DNA from: Williamsia sp.
GTDB taxonomy: Bacteria; Bacteroidota; Bacteroidia; Chitinophagales; Chitinophagaceae
Assembly: GCA_015069695.1 (NCBI GenBank)
Contig: JADCRZ010000004.1
Location: 1-64,000 of the forward strand
DNA: 64,000 nt
Reading direction: 5' to 3'
Below, in pieces: positions 9,491 through 17,840 of this stretch. Below the pieces are notes generated by a model. It did not search any database. It was not told the DNA's origin and worked only from the letters and a program-made list of their open reading frames with translations. Made by a program: the position numbers and the translations under genes. Numbering within the stretch: the stretch's first letter is position 1; the number at the start of each line of letters is the position of its first letter.

Positions 9491-10345
9491 TTAAAGGGAT
9501 GGGCTTCTTTTTACCGTACCTGTAATATACCCATAAGGCTGGTCAGTAGCAACAAAAATTTCATTATTATTTTGGATACCAAACTGTTCCAGGTTAAAAG
9601 GGATATGGTGTTTGTTGGGCATCACCAGTTCTATTTCTTCTACTTCCCTGAACTTCTCCAGCACAGCTTCTCCCATGGCATACAGGGTTTGCTGCACCGA
9701 CAAACTTTTGTGATGGGCAAATGTTTCCAGCAGGGTGTTGCGTATATCAACATACAGGGAAGCAAAATCGATCCCGGTTGCATTCCACAACCAGCTTACC
9801 TCACACTCGGTTGCCAGTATCCTGTCGGATGCTTCAGGAAGGGTGGTATACCGGTCGCGCAAGAACCCTTCAAATGCAGAGTCGGTGGTTTTCAGGATCA
9901 GCAGCTGGCTGATCCCCGACCAGATGCTGGTACCTGTTTCTTTGTACACCACTTTCGTCCGGTGCTTTTCATTGCCCTTGCTGATATATGCATGCGGGTG
10001 CAAACTTTCTTTTGGCTGCATCCTGCTCCAGCCATGTTCCGTGATCTCGACCGTGGCCTGCTGAACAGGCGCTTCATGGCTTACAAAATAATTTGCCAGA
10101 TACAATGCAAACTCTTCCACCGAAGCAGTAAAATGGCTTTTTGCCAGGGCATACACCGTATTTTTTTGCGTATCCGTAGTCAGTACGGACCGGTTATCGC
10201 CCTGCAGATACACGCTTTCAAAATCACCTTCCAGTTGCGTATCAACGGTAATCTGTCTGAACTCATGGTAATCAGCATGCCGCGTAATCTTGGATAGATT
10301 GATGGCATGCTTGCCATAAGAATTTTTTTCGAGGAATGTTGCCAT
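9491..10345 (-). CDS. uox: Urate oxidase (uricase), cofactor-free
   Basis: A 284-residue T-fold uricase oxidising urate to 5-hydroxyisourate with O2. Family motifs are visible: SYGKHAINLSKI, where K12 fits the catalytic Lys; SVLTTDTQKNTVYALAK, where T57 fits the catalytic Thr; and MPNKHHIPFNLEQFG near the C-terminus, holding the matching His. Oxygen dependence implies aerobic purine use. It is the first gene of the operon; its ATG lies 12 nt from palindrome copy 2, and xdhA follows after 1 nt. Confidence 0.96.
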   Translation of the reverse strand: MATFLEKNSYGKHAINLSKITRHADYHEFRQITVDTQLEGDFESVYLQGDNRSVLTTDTQKNTVYALAKSHFTASVEEFALYLANYFVSHEAPVQQATVEITEHGWSRMQPKESLHPHAYISKGNEKHRTKVVYKETGTSIWSGISQLLILKTTDSAFEGFLRDRYTTLPEASDRILATECEVSWLWNATGIDFASLYVDIRNTLLETFAHHKSLSVQQTLYAMGEAVLEKFREVEEIELVMPNKHHIPFNLEQFGIQNNNEIFVATDQPYGYITGTVKRSPSL

Positions 10346-10356
10346 GGTGTTTGTCT

Positions 10357-10541
10357 GTCTGAACCTTGATTTACAGGATTTTTGGGATTTGGGGGATTGG
10401 AATGCTGATGGGGCAGGGATGTTTCATCTAACTTAATGGCTAATGATCAAATGATGATGGAGGTATAATTATCAACCATCATACTTATCCACCAGTCCCA
10501 ATCCCCCCAATCCCAAAAATCCTGTAGATCAAGGTTGAGAC
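10357..10541. repeat. Long-armed palindromic element, copy 2 (uox leader)
   Basis: The 44-nt arms, 10357-10400 and 10498-10541, pair with about 41 of 44 bases identical. The left arm opens GTCTGAACCTTGATTTACAG and continues as units of about 9 nt beginning GATT. The 97-nt loop is AT-rich. The arms share the element core with copies 1 and 3, while the rest differs between copies but is matched inside each copy. The element lies 11 nt upstream of the uox start codon. Short open frames across it, which read as LQDF/WDWGDWDWW-like peptides, are judged spurious. Confidence 0.88.
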
Positions 10542-10548
10542 AAAGGTA
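10541..10548 (-). promoter_or_regulatory. Candidate -7 element for the purine operon
   Basis: On the minus strand these bases read TACCTTTG, an exact fit to the Bacteroidota -7 consensus TAnnTTTG. Transcription would begin near 10534, inside the right arm of palindrome 2, giving a uox leader of about 190 nt that contains almost the whole palindrome. No good -33 TTTG is seen 19 nt upstream, so the assignment is tentative. Confidence 0.35.
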
Positions 10549-10962
10549 ACAAACCTCCCAACCCGCCGGCAGATTGGACAATAACCCTTTTTTTCTGATT
10601 AAAATAAAATTTGTTTTCAGGCCGTTCCCTAATTTAGTAGGGGTGGCAAGCATTCTATTTATACATAGACTTGCCGGAGTACTCTCTATTGTTTGACTGG
10701 GATGGTGTGTACAGATTTGATCAACAAAAAATAAACAACTTGGTTACTTGGATGCAGCAACTTGGCTGGCATGGGTGTCCATCAATGTACCTGCCTTGCA
10801 GGCAGAGATAGACCCTTCTTACAACAGTTCAGCCCTCTTCTGCTCCTCGCCCGCTTGGTTATTCTGGGCAGGATCGTGTATCCTGTTCAGCGGATACGTA
10901 TTAAATAGCACACAACAATTTTCTATAACCACAAATGCATCGCCATGAAGTGTAGCCTGCAA
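10549..10962. other. Intergenic region between purine operon and susC
   Basis: About 410 bases between the divergent uox and susC genes. The short frames here lack family features and are not called. The region must hold the susC promoter, but only partial TTTG-type matches (around 10692-10715) can be seen, none convincing. No regulator gene, sigma factor or anti-sigma gene is present beside susC. Confidence 0.5.
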
Positions 10963-13900
10963 ATGAAACATCGATGGGAACGCGCTTTCAACCACTTGTC
11001 CAAACCCTTTTACTTTTTCTTTTACCTTGCGACCGCCTTGCTTTTTACAAACCCGCTGTCGGCACAACAGCAAACAGTCACCGGCACGGTTGTATCCGGC
11101 ACCGACAACAAACCCCTGTCCGGTGCCACAGTAGAAGTAAGAGGATCTGCCAACGGAACCACAACCGACCAGAGCGGCCGCTTTTCTATCAGCGCCAACA
11201 GGGGCGCAACGCTGGTCTTTGGTTATGTTGGATTTGCTTCACAGGAAATCGCTGTAAGAGACAGCACGACAATGAATGTTACCCTGCAGGGTGCCAATGC
11301 ATCGCTCAATGAAGTTGTTGTAATTGGCTACCAGGCCGTGCGCAAAAAAGACCTGACCGGCTCTACGGGCGTTGTTGATATGACGCAGGCCAGCCGGGTA
11401 ACAGCCGGCTCCGTAGGAGAACAGATCCAGGGACTGGTACCAGGCGTTACGGTCAGAAATACAGGCTCACCGGGCGCCAATGCCACCGTTGAGATCAGGG
11501 GTGCCAGCTCATTTGGAAGCACCAATCCCCTGTATGTAATTGACGGCATGCTGGCGGATGCCAACACCACCATCAACCCGGATGATGTAGCTTCTATTCA
11601 AATCCTGAAAGACGCTTCAGCTGCGGCTATTTACGGATCTCGTGCCGGCAATGGCGTGATCATCATCACGACCAAAAAAGGAAGGGAAGGTCCTGCAAAA
11701 ATATCTGTATCCGCCAAAGCAGGCATGCAGCAGATACCCAAGCGCTGGGATGTAATGGATGCTGCTCAGTACCTGCAAACGGTGCAGACCCAATACAAAA
11801 ATTCCAACACAGCCCTGCCTACCGGCATCGCCGCACAGGTTGCCAGCCCCACGCTTCGCACCAACTGGCAGGATGAAATTTACCGCACGGGGCACGACCA
11901 GGATTACAACCTGGGTATCTCCGGGGGCTCGCAAACAGCCAGCTTTTTTGTATCCGGCAACTATTATAAGAACCAGGGCGTGCTGGTCGCCAACAATTTT
12001 GAAAGAGCCAGCTTGCGCATCAACACCGAAGCAAAAAAAGGCCGGTTGACAGTTGGCGAAAACATGGTGTTAAGCAATACATATGGCAGCAGACCGGGCG
12101 GCGGCATCAATGCTTTTTACGAGGCGCCGCTTATGTTGCCCATCATCGGTGTGCAGGGCAACCAGTACAAATCCATTCCTGCCAACCCTGCCGGCTGGGG
12201 CATGGGAACCTCGGATGTTCCTTCTTATTCAAACAACTACCTGGCGGTAGCATCGCTGGACAGGCAAACATACAATTACGCCAAGGTGGTGGGCAATGTA
12301 TATGCTGATTTTAAATTCACCAACTGGCTCAGCTACCGCTTCAATGCAGGCGTGGAAGCCAGCTTTGATTATTACAAAGAACTGCGCGACACAGGCATCT
12401 GGCGCTATGCCAACCAGCCGCCGCAGACCAGCGTGTCTGAAGACAGGGAAAAGTTCACCAATTTCCTGCTGGAGCATACCCTGAATTTCAACAAAACATT
12501 CAGCAAGCATTCTATCAATGGGGTAGTCGGCTTTTCGCGCACCCAGCAAAGAAGAGACATCACCACCGCCAGCCGGCTGAACCTGACAAATGCAGGCGGC
12601 ACCCAATTCACGACCATCAACTCAGCCACCGGCTCTCCTTCTGCCAGCGGCACCACCCCCGTCTTCTGGCGTTCGCACGGGTATCTGGGCAGGATCAATT
12701 ACACCTACAACGACCGGTACTTGCTCACGCTCACCGGCCGCATCGACCAGGACTCCCGATTTGGTCCCAACTACCACACCGGCTATTTTCCTTCTGCTGC
12801 GGCAGGCTGGCGGATCAGCCGGGAAGATTTTTTTAAGGTTGACTGGATCAATGACCTGAAGCTGCGTGGTTCTTATGGCAAGCTGGGCTTTAGCGATGTG
12901 CTGGGCTCCTACGATTACCAGGCAGTTATCAATACTGCACCCAGAGCTATCTATGGTGTAGGCCAGACGCCCCAGAATGGTGCATACCAGGCCATCATCA
13001 TCAATCCCGATCTGCACTGGGAAACAAGGGTCCAGAAAAATGTTGGCTTTGATGCCAGTGTACTTAACAACAGGGTGCTGATCAGCGCAGACGTATACCA
13101 GACCCGGTCGAAAGACGTGCTTGTTACCAACCTGCCTGTGGCTTATTACCTGGGTACCAACGCCACACCTGGTATCAACGCCGCTTCTATCAAAAACAGC
13201 GGCATTGAATTATCTGCCACCTACCGCAACAACGGCAATCCTTTCAAGTGGGATGTGTCGGCTAACCTGACTACGATCCGGAACAGGGTAACAGCAGTTG
13301 GAAATGCCGGCGTAGATGCATCAGGCACCAAGGTTGATTATTTAGAAGTGAACGGCCTCAGCTTTATCCGCGCCCAGGTAGGACATGCCATCGGTGAATG
13401 GTACGTCATCAAAACAGACGGCATCTTTAACAGCCAGGCAGAGATCAATGCGTATACCAACAAGGCCGGCAAGGTGATTCAACCCAATGCAAAACCCGGC
13501 GACATCCGCTATGCAGATGCCAACGGCGACGGGCAGATCAACAACTCAGACCGCCAGTATGCAGGCTCACCCTGGCCTACCTTGCAGGCCGGTGCACAGT
13601 TCAACGCCAGCTACAAACAGTTTACATTTAATGTGCAGCTGGTAGGCGTATTTGGCAGCACGATTTACAACGACATCCGCCGCAGCCTGGATTCATACCA
13701 GCTCACCAATTTCAGAAAGGACGTCAGCCCCTGGACCACATCCAACCAGCACACCAGCGACCCGAGGCTGGCTGTTGACCAACCCAATGATCCGACCGTT
13801 TCTTTTAACAACCAGGCGCAAACCGACCGCTGGCTGGAGAATGGTTCGTACGTGCGCATCAGAAACGTGGAAATCGGCTACAGCTTTTCCAAAAGCTTGC

Positions 13901-14082
13901 TGAACCGGGTGCAGTTTTCCAATGCACGCATTTATGTGAGCGGACAAAACCTGCTGACCTTTACAAAATACACCGGACTGGACCCCGATGTACAAGGCAC
14001 CGGCATTATTTCCCGGGGCTTTGACGCAGGCAACTGGCCTCCCAGCCGGATTATTTCAGCAGGTCTTATGTGTGATTTCTAA
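10963..14082 (+). CDS. susC: SusC/RagA-family TonB-dependent outer-membrane transporter
   Basis: A 1039-residue outer-membrane importer that works with the SusD-like lipoprotein encoded directly after it. Domains in order: signal peptide ending near LSAQQQ; a carboxypeptidase-D-regulatory-like domain (VTGTVVSGTDNKPLSGATVEV); a TonB-box-like NEVVVIGYQAVRKKDLTGS; a plug with VIDGMLADANTTINPDDVASI and KDASAAAIYGSRAGNGVIIITT; then a C-terminal beta barrel ending in an aromatic residue. There is no N-terminal STN domain, so it does not signal directly to an anti-sigma factor. An ATG at 10945 would add six residues. The substrate is probably an arabinose-type glycan, inferred from the GH43 neighbour. 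Confidence 0.94.
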   Translation: MKHRWERAFNHLSKPFYFFFYLATALLFTNPLSAQQQTVTGTVVSGTDNKPLSGATVEVRGSANGTTTDQSGRFSISANRGATLVFGYVGFASQEIAVRDSTTMNVTLQGANASLNEVVVIGYQAVRKKDLTGSTGVVDMTQASRVTAGSVGEQIQGLVPGVTVRNTGSPGANATVEIRGASSFGSTNPLYVIDGMLADANTTINPDDVASIQILKDASAAAIYGSRAGNGVIIITTKKGREGPAKISVSAKAGMQQIPKRWDVMDAAQYLQTVQTQYKNSNTALPTGIAAQVASPTLRTNWQDEIYRTGHDQDYNLGISGGSQTASFFVSGNYYKNQGVLVANNFERASLRINTEAKKGRLTVGENMVLSNTYGSRPGGGINAFYEAPLMLPIIGVQGNQYKSIPANPAGWGMGTSDVPSYSNNYLAVASLDRQTYNYAKVVGNVYADFKFTNWLSYRFNAGVEASFDYYKELRDTGIWRYANQPPQTSVSEDREKFTNFLLEHTLNFNKTFSKHSINGVVGFSRTQQRRDITTASRLNLTNAGGTQFTTINSATGSPSASGTTPVFWRSHGYLGRINYTYNDRYLLTLTGRIDQDSRFGPNYHTGYFPSAAAGWRISREDFFKVDWINDLKLRGSYGKLGFSDVLGSYDYQAVINTAPRAIYGVGQTPQNGAYQAIIINPDLHWETRVQKNVGFDASVLNNRVLISADVYQTRSKDVLVTNLPVAYYLGTNATPGINAASIKNSGIELSATYRNNGNPFKWDVSANLTTIRNRVTAVGNAGVDASGTKVDYLEVNGLSFIRAQVGHAIGEWYVIKTDGIFNSQAEINAYTNKAGKVIQPNAKPGDIRYADANGDGQINNSDRQYAGSPWPTLQAGAQFNASYKQFTFNVQLVGVFGSTIYNDIRRSLDSYQLTNFRKDVSPWTTSNQHTSDPRLAVDQPNDPTVSFNNQAQTDRWLENGSYVRIRNVEIGYSFSKSLLNRVQFSNARIYVSGQNLLTFTKYTGLDPDVQGTGIISRGFDAGNWPPSRIISAGLMCDF

Positions 14083-14103
14083 AAATTAAAACAGATGCTT
14101 CGC

Positions 14104-15666
14104 ATGAAAAACATATTTATCTTTTGCACCGCAGCCTGCCTGTTAGCAGCAGGTTGTAAAAAAGGGGAGCTCAATATCACCAACCCCAATATTCCCACAA
14201 CAGAGCAGTTCTGGAAAACAGGGGATGATGCCCAGAAAGGCATCAATGCCACCTACAGCACTTTTCATCGCGTAGGGCTGGCCCGCAACCAGTTCTTTAT
14301 TACCATCATCCGGTCCGATGAAGGGTTCAGCACCAGTCCGAACCCCACGCTGATCAACAATTTTGACGCGTTTATCATCAACGATTACAACCTGTGGGAA
14401 ACGCGCACGGTATGGCAGGATCTCTATGCAGGCATCAACAGGGCCAACCAGGTACTTGACAATGTACCCGCTATCACCATGGATGATGCGACCAAACAGC
14501 AATTGCTGGGTGAAGCCAAATTCCTGCGCGGCTTTTTCTACTATTACCTGGCTACTTACTGGGGCAATGTTCCGCTTCAGCTGCATACATCGCTGGCCAC
14601 CGACTACCCGCCCACTTCTCCGCAGGCCGATGTATATGCGCAGGCAGAGAAAGATTTCACCGATGCTGCGGCTGTGCTGCCGGCCACCTATAACAGCGCC
14701 AACATCGGGCGTGCTACAAAAGGCGCTGCATACGGCATGCTGGGAAAATGTTACATGCAGCAGAAGGCGTACAGCCAGGCCCAGGCAGCCCTGCAGAATA
14801 TTGTAGAAGGAACCCTGAAATCAAATTATGATCTCGTCACTGATTTCCGCAGCAATTTTATTGAAACAGCGGAAAACAACCGCGAGTCAGTTTTTGAATT
14901 TCAAAACGCCGCCAACCCCACCGATAACCACGACGATGATACCGATCCGCGTGTAGACAACCTCAACTACGGTTCCTCCATCCCTCCTTTCTTTGCGCCG
15001 CGCCCGATTGGCTTTACCGACGGACAAGCACGCCGGTGGACCGTCTGGGAATTCCTGCAGGAAAAAACCACCGATGCCAAAAGAGACCCGCGTCTCGCTG
15101 CCTCCTTTATTTATGATTCGACCGATGAACGCGGCCCGAATTTCACGCAGGTCTATGGGGCTACCTGGATTTCGCGCAACTACTCCAACGTATCAGGCGA
15201 TCCGGTAGGCGTGGCAACAAACCATACCGTTTATTTCAGAAAGCTGCTCAATGATGCTACGATGAACGGAGAAGTGTTTCATTCTGGTAACAATTACCGC
15301 TACCTGCGCTATGCCGATGTGCTCCTGTTGTATGCAGAAGCCCTCAATGCGCAGGGACAAACAGCCACAGCTTACCAGTACGTAGACAGGGTGAGGCAAC
15401 GCGCCGGGCTGGCAAAACTCTCTACCGTAAAACCCGGATTGAACCAGGCAGATTTTCTCAACCAGCTTAAGCACGAACGGCTGACCGAGCTGGTGGGGGA
15501 AGGACATCGCTGGGAAGACCTGTACCGCTGGGGAGACCTGGGCCCGCAACTGGCATCGCGTGATGCAGGCTTTGCCAATTTTGTAAAGGGCAAGCATGAG
15601 TTTCTGCCGATCATCCAGTTTGATCTGGACGTAAATCCCAACTTGAAACAAAATCCGGGATGGTAA
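14104..15666 (+). CDS. susD: SusD/RagB-family nutrient-binding outer-membrane lipoprotein
   Basis: A 520-residue lipoprotein that caps the SusC barrel and binds glycan at the cell surface. The signal peptide ends in the lipobox LLAAGC (Cys18 counted from this start). The TPR-like RagB fold is indicated by LYAGINRANQVLDNVPA, LLGEAKFLRGFFYYYLATYWGNVPL and the C-terminal YLRYADVLLLYAEALN and LKHERLTELVGEGHRWEDLYRWG. It follows susC by 21 nt. An ATG at 14095 would add three residues. A terminator-like hairpin follows. Confidence 0.94.
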   Translation: MKNIFIFCTAACLLAAGCKKGELNITNPNIPTTEQFWKTGDDAQKGINATYSTFHRVGLARNQFFITIIRSDEGFSTSPNPTLINNFDAFIINDYNLWETRTVWQDLYAGINRANQVLDNVPAITMDDATKQQLLGEAKFLRGFFYYYLATYWGNVPLQLHTSLATDYPPTSPQADVYAQAEKDFTDAAAVLPATYNSANIGRATKGAAYGMLGKCYMQQKAYSQAQAALQNIVEGTLKSNYDLVTDFRSNFIETAENNRESVFEFQNAANPTDNHDDDTDPRVDNLNYGSSIPPFFAPRPIGFTDGQARRWTVWEFLQEKTTDAKRDPRLAASFIYDSTDERGPNFTQVYGATWISRNYSNVSGDPVGVATNHTVYFRKLLNDATMNGEVFHSGNNYRYLRYADVLLLYAEALNAQGQTATAYQYVDRVRQRAGLAKLSTVKPGLNQADFLNQLKHERLTELVGEGHRWEDLYRWGDLGPQLASRDAGFANFVKGKHEFLPIIQFDLDVNPNLKQNPGW

Positions 15667-15673
15667 AATAACA

Positions 15674-15704
15674 AAACAGGGAAGGACTTACCTTCCCTGC
15701 TTTT
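15674..15704 (+). terminator. Hairpin after susD
   Basis: Stem CAGGGAAGG / CCTTCCCTG (15677-15685 and 15691-15699) with a 5-nt loop, followed by CTTTT. It starts 11 nt after the susD stop and sits before the GH43 gene. It may reduce read-through and set susCD expression above that of the hydrolase. Confidence 0.6.
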
Positions 15705-15725
15705 AAACAAACTGTACTTACCTGT

Positions 15726-16814
15726 ATGCGCCCCATTTATTTTTCCTGCTGGCTGTTGCTGGCCCTTTCTACAACCCTATCCTGCAAAAGATCAGACAAT
15801 GGCGGTGGCACGGTGAACCCGCCACCTGCAACAAAAGACACCACGTTTACCAACCCGCTTCTTGCAAGTGGTCCGGACCCTTATGTGGTACAAAAAGACA
15901 GTTTTTATTATTATACAAATACCTCCGGCGACCGGGTCAAACTTTGGCGCACAACGGCGATGTCGCAACTGAGCAATGCTTACAGCCAAACTGTCTGGAC
16001 AAAGCCAACAACAGGCGCCAATTCGCAGAACATATGGGCGCCGGAAATGCACCTGCTGGATGGCAAATGGTATATCTATTACACGGCCGGTTCTTCCGTC
16101 ACCGATTTGTCCACACAACGATTGTTTGTGCTGGAAAACAGTTCTGCTGATCCGCTTTCCGGCAGCTGGACAGATAAAGGAAAGCTGGCCGATCCCGCAG
16201 CAGATTTCTTTGCCATTGATGCAAGTGTGTTCGAATATAACGGCAAGCGCTACCTGATCTGGAGCGGACAACCTTCTGCCATCGACAACAACCAGAACAT
16301 CTATATTGCCCCGCTTCAAAATCCCTGGACCCTGGCGGCCGGCCGCACCCTGCTTTCATCACCCGAATACAACTGGGAAACCAATGGCTATGTGCTGGGA
16401 GGAACACCCAAAGTAAATGAAGGACCGGAGATCCTGAAGAATCCGGCTGGAAGGGTCTTTCTTGTCTACTCTGCTTCCGGCTGCTGGACGGATGATTACG
16501 CACTGGGCATGCTCACCCTCAAGGACGGCGGTGATCCGCTCAAGCTTTCTGACTGGACCAAAAACACCACCCCGGTATTTACCAAGAACGCCCAGTCAAA
16601 TGCCTATGGCCCCGGCCACAATGGTTTCTTCGTATCACCTGATGGCAAGGAGAACTGGATCATTTACCACGCCAACCCACAGACGGGCCAGGGTTGCGGA
16701 GACAAGCGGAGCCCCCGCATGCAAAAATTTACGTGGAACACCGATGGCACGCCCAACTTTGGCTCACCCGTGCCGATCAATATTCCTGTAGCCAAACCAT
16801 CAGGGGAAAAGTGA
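15726..16814 (+). CDS. Glycoside hydrolase family 43 lipoprotein
   Basis: A 362-residue five-bladed beta-propeller hydrolase; GH43 enzymes are mainly alpha-L-arabinofuranosidases, endo-arabinanases and beta-xylosidases. A lipobox (STTLSC, Cys20) anchors it to a membrane. GH43 signs are ASGPDPYVV with the catalytic-base Asp51, NIWAPEMHLLDGKWYIYY, FFAIDASVFEYNGKRYLIWSG, and NEGPEILKNPAGR with the likely acid Glu. With susC and susD it makes a minimal three-gene utilisation locus. The exact substrate cannot be read from the sequence; arabinan or arabinoxylan side chains are the likeliest. Confidence 0.88.
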   Translation: MRPIYFSCWLLLALSTTLSCKRSDNGGGTVNPPPATKDTTFTNPLLASGPDPYVVQKDSFYYYTNTSGDRVKLWRTTAMSQLSNAYSQTVWTKPTTGANSQNIWAPEMHLLDGKWYIYYTAGSSVTDLSTQRLFVLENSSADPLSGSWTDKGKLADPAADFFAIDASVFEYNGKRYLIWSGQPSAIDNNQNIYIAPLQNPWTLAAGRTLLSSPEYNWETNGYVLGGTPKVNEGPEILKNPAGRVFLVYSASGCWTDDYALGMLTLKDGGDPLKLSDWTKNTTPVFTKNAQSNAYGPGHNGFFVSPDGKENWIIYHANPQTGQGCGDKRSPRMQKFTWNTDGTPNFGSPVPINIPVAKPSGEK

Positions 16815-16823
16815 TGAACACAT

Positions 16824-17058
16824 TTTTTGCCATTCCGTATGGGCACCGCTGCTTTTGCGCCCAGAGGGGTATTGCGAGCCCATAACGGGATCTCCACGGA
16901 GCCAATACCATACTCCTTCATTCAATTCGGTATAAGAGCTCATGATGAATCAAACCTCTGCCAATCATCAACCAGCCTGCCCCGCATAGATTCCGTCCGG
17001 GGCGCGTAAGCACGCAGTGCATGTAAGCCGCTCAATTGCTCTGGGGGGATGACAAAAA
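16824..17058. mobile_element. MITE-like element B
   Basis: The ends form inverted repeats: TTTTTGCCATTCC at 16824-16836 and GGGGGGATGACAAAAA ending at 17058. The 3' half, from about 16957, is homologous to the element at 161-365, with the same ordered blocks (GCCTGCCC, AGATTC, CGGGGCGC, AAGCA, ATGTAAG). It begins 9 nt after the GH43 stop codon. There is no coding capacity. It is older or more diverged than copy A, since its termini match less well. Mobility is inferred. Confidence 0.45.
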
Positions 17059-17074
17059 GAAAGAGATATGCCGG

Positions 17075-17170
17075 GTGGTTCAATCAGCACGATGAATTAA
17101 AAATTGACCAGGGCCCGGTCCAGGTTGACAACTTCAGCCTGTGGTTCAATCAGCACGATGAATTAAAAAT
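17075..17170. CRISPR. Two-repeat CRISPR-like structure, no cas genes
   Basis: Two identical 30-nt repeats (17075-17104 and 17141-17170) flank a single unrelated 36-nt stretch. Each repeat starts GTGGTTCAATCAGCACGATG and ends AATTAAAAAT. Identity stops exactly at the repeat edges. In the minus-strand sense each ends ...GATTGAACCAC, resembling the ATTGAAAC-type 3' handle of type I and III repeats. No third repeat is found 66 nt to either side, and no cas gene is in the window. It could be an orphan or decayed array, or a simple direct duplication. Confidence 0.35.
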
Positions 17171-17201
17171 GGGATAAAGGAGAAGGATAAAAGTTCAGCG
17201 T

Positions 17202-17228
17202 TGGGCAAGAGAAAGATTCTCTTGCCCA
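17202..17228. other. Perfect hairpin beside the repeat pair
   Basis: An 11-bp perfect stem, TGGGCAAGAGA paired with its complement at 17218-17228, around a 5-nt loop. No T run follows on either strand, so it is not a standard terminator. It begins 31 nt after the second CRISPR-like repeat. Confidence 0.5.
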
Positions 17229-17792
17229 CTGCGTGAATAATAAATGGTATTGATCCGGTACTTTGTAGCAAGTAAGCAGTACCTGGCTTACTTTTCATAG
17301 TTCGCACAATCTAAGGTCTAATGGCCAATGCTGAAAAGAGCGGGGCTGGTTTTTCGTATTATTTTATTCTTTGGCGTAGGATCGCGGATGTCCGGGGTAT
17401 ATCCTGTTTGTTATTTCTTATCAAAGCCTGCTTCAGACCACAATAAATAAAGCCGGTCAGTGCTCCCCCCACATATCCATCCGCTTTTGACTTCCCGGCT
17501 TTTGTATGCGTTCCACGCATGGAGTTCCGGGGCGTCGACCGCCCTGGCTTCCACGCTCCGTTGTAGCAAGAAACACAATCTCATTCCTGTAATGCTCGGT
17601 ATTGCAGTGGTGAGCACAGGCAAATTCTTTTTGTGGTTTCAGTGCATGCAACAGCAAAGATTTGAGCTCACATAAAAATGATTTACTTTAGTAATGGTTA
17701 TGAACAATGAATGACCTGGTTGCGATACATAGAACCAGTCATACCTCTTCTGCACTGCGGCCTAAAATTAGGCTGGAGTGTACAACATAAAC
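17229..17792. other. Gene-free stretch
   Basis: About 560 bases with no credible gene. Minus-strand frames of 66-70 residues between 17411 and 17657 overlap each other in different frames and show no family motif. Base composition changes sharply around 17500-17560, a GC-rich block within AT-rich flanks, which would fit a decayed insertion, but no terminal repeats or transposase remains were recognised. Confidence 0.4.
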
Positions 17793-17812
17793 AATACCCA
17801 CTAGTGGGTATT
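17793..17812. promoter_or_regulatory. Perfect 20-bp palindrome, candidate operator
   Basis: The sequence AATACCCACTAGTGGGTATT is perfectly self-complementary. It ends 28 nt before the start codon of the metallo-beta-lactamase-fold gene. Position and symmetry suit a dimeric repressor or activator site; no cognate regulator is adjacent. Confidence 0.45.
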
Positions 17813-17840
17813 CTGCTTCCAGCCTTCTAAAAACAATACA

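Noticed and set aside
10447-10653. Minus-strand 68-codon frame with a peptide rich in Asp, Leu and Trp
   Set aside because: It is the translation of the palindrome arm, whose 9-nt period equals three codons; similar false peptides come from the other copies. No protein features.
10963-15666. SusC/SusD pair as the urate or purine importer for the adjacent operon
   Set aside because: It is transcribed away from the purine operon and followed by a GH43 hydrolase, which points to a glycan. Small purines usually enter through porins and inner-membrane permeases.
17411-17657. Two overlapping minus-strand frames in the gene-free kilobase, considered as transposase remains
   Set aside because: They are in different frames over the same DNA, show no transposase motif, and no terminal repeats surround them.
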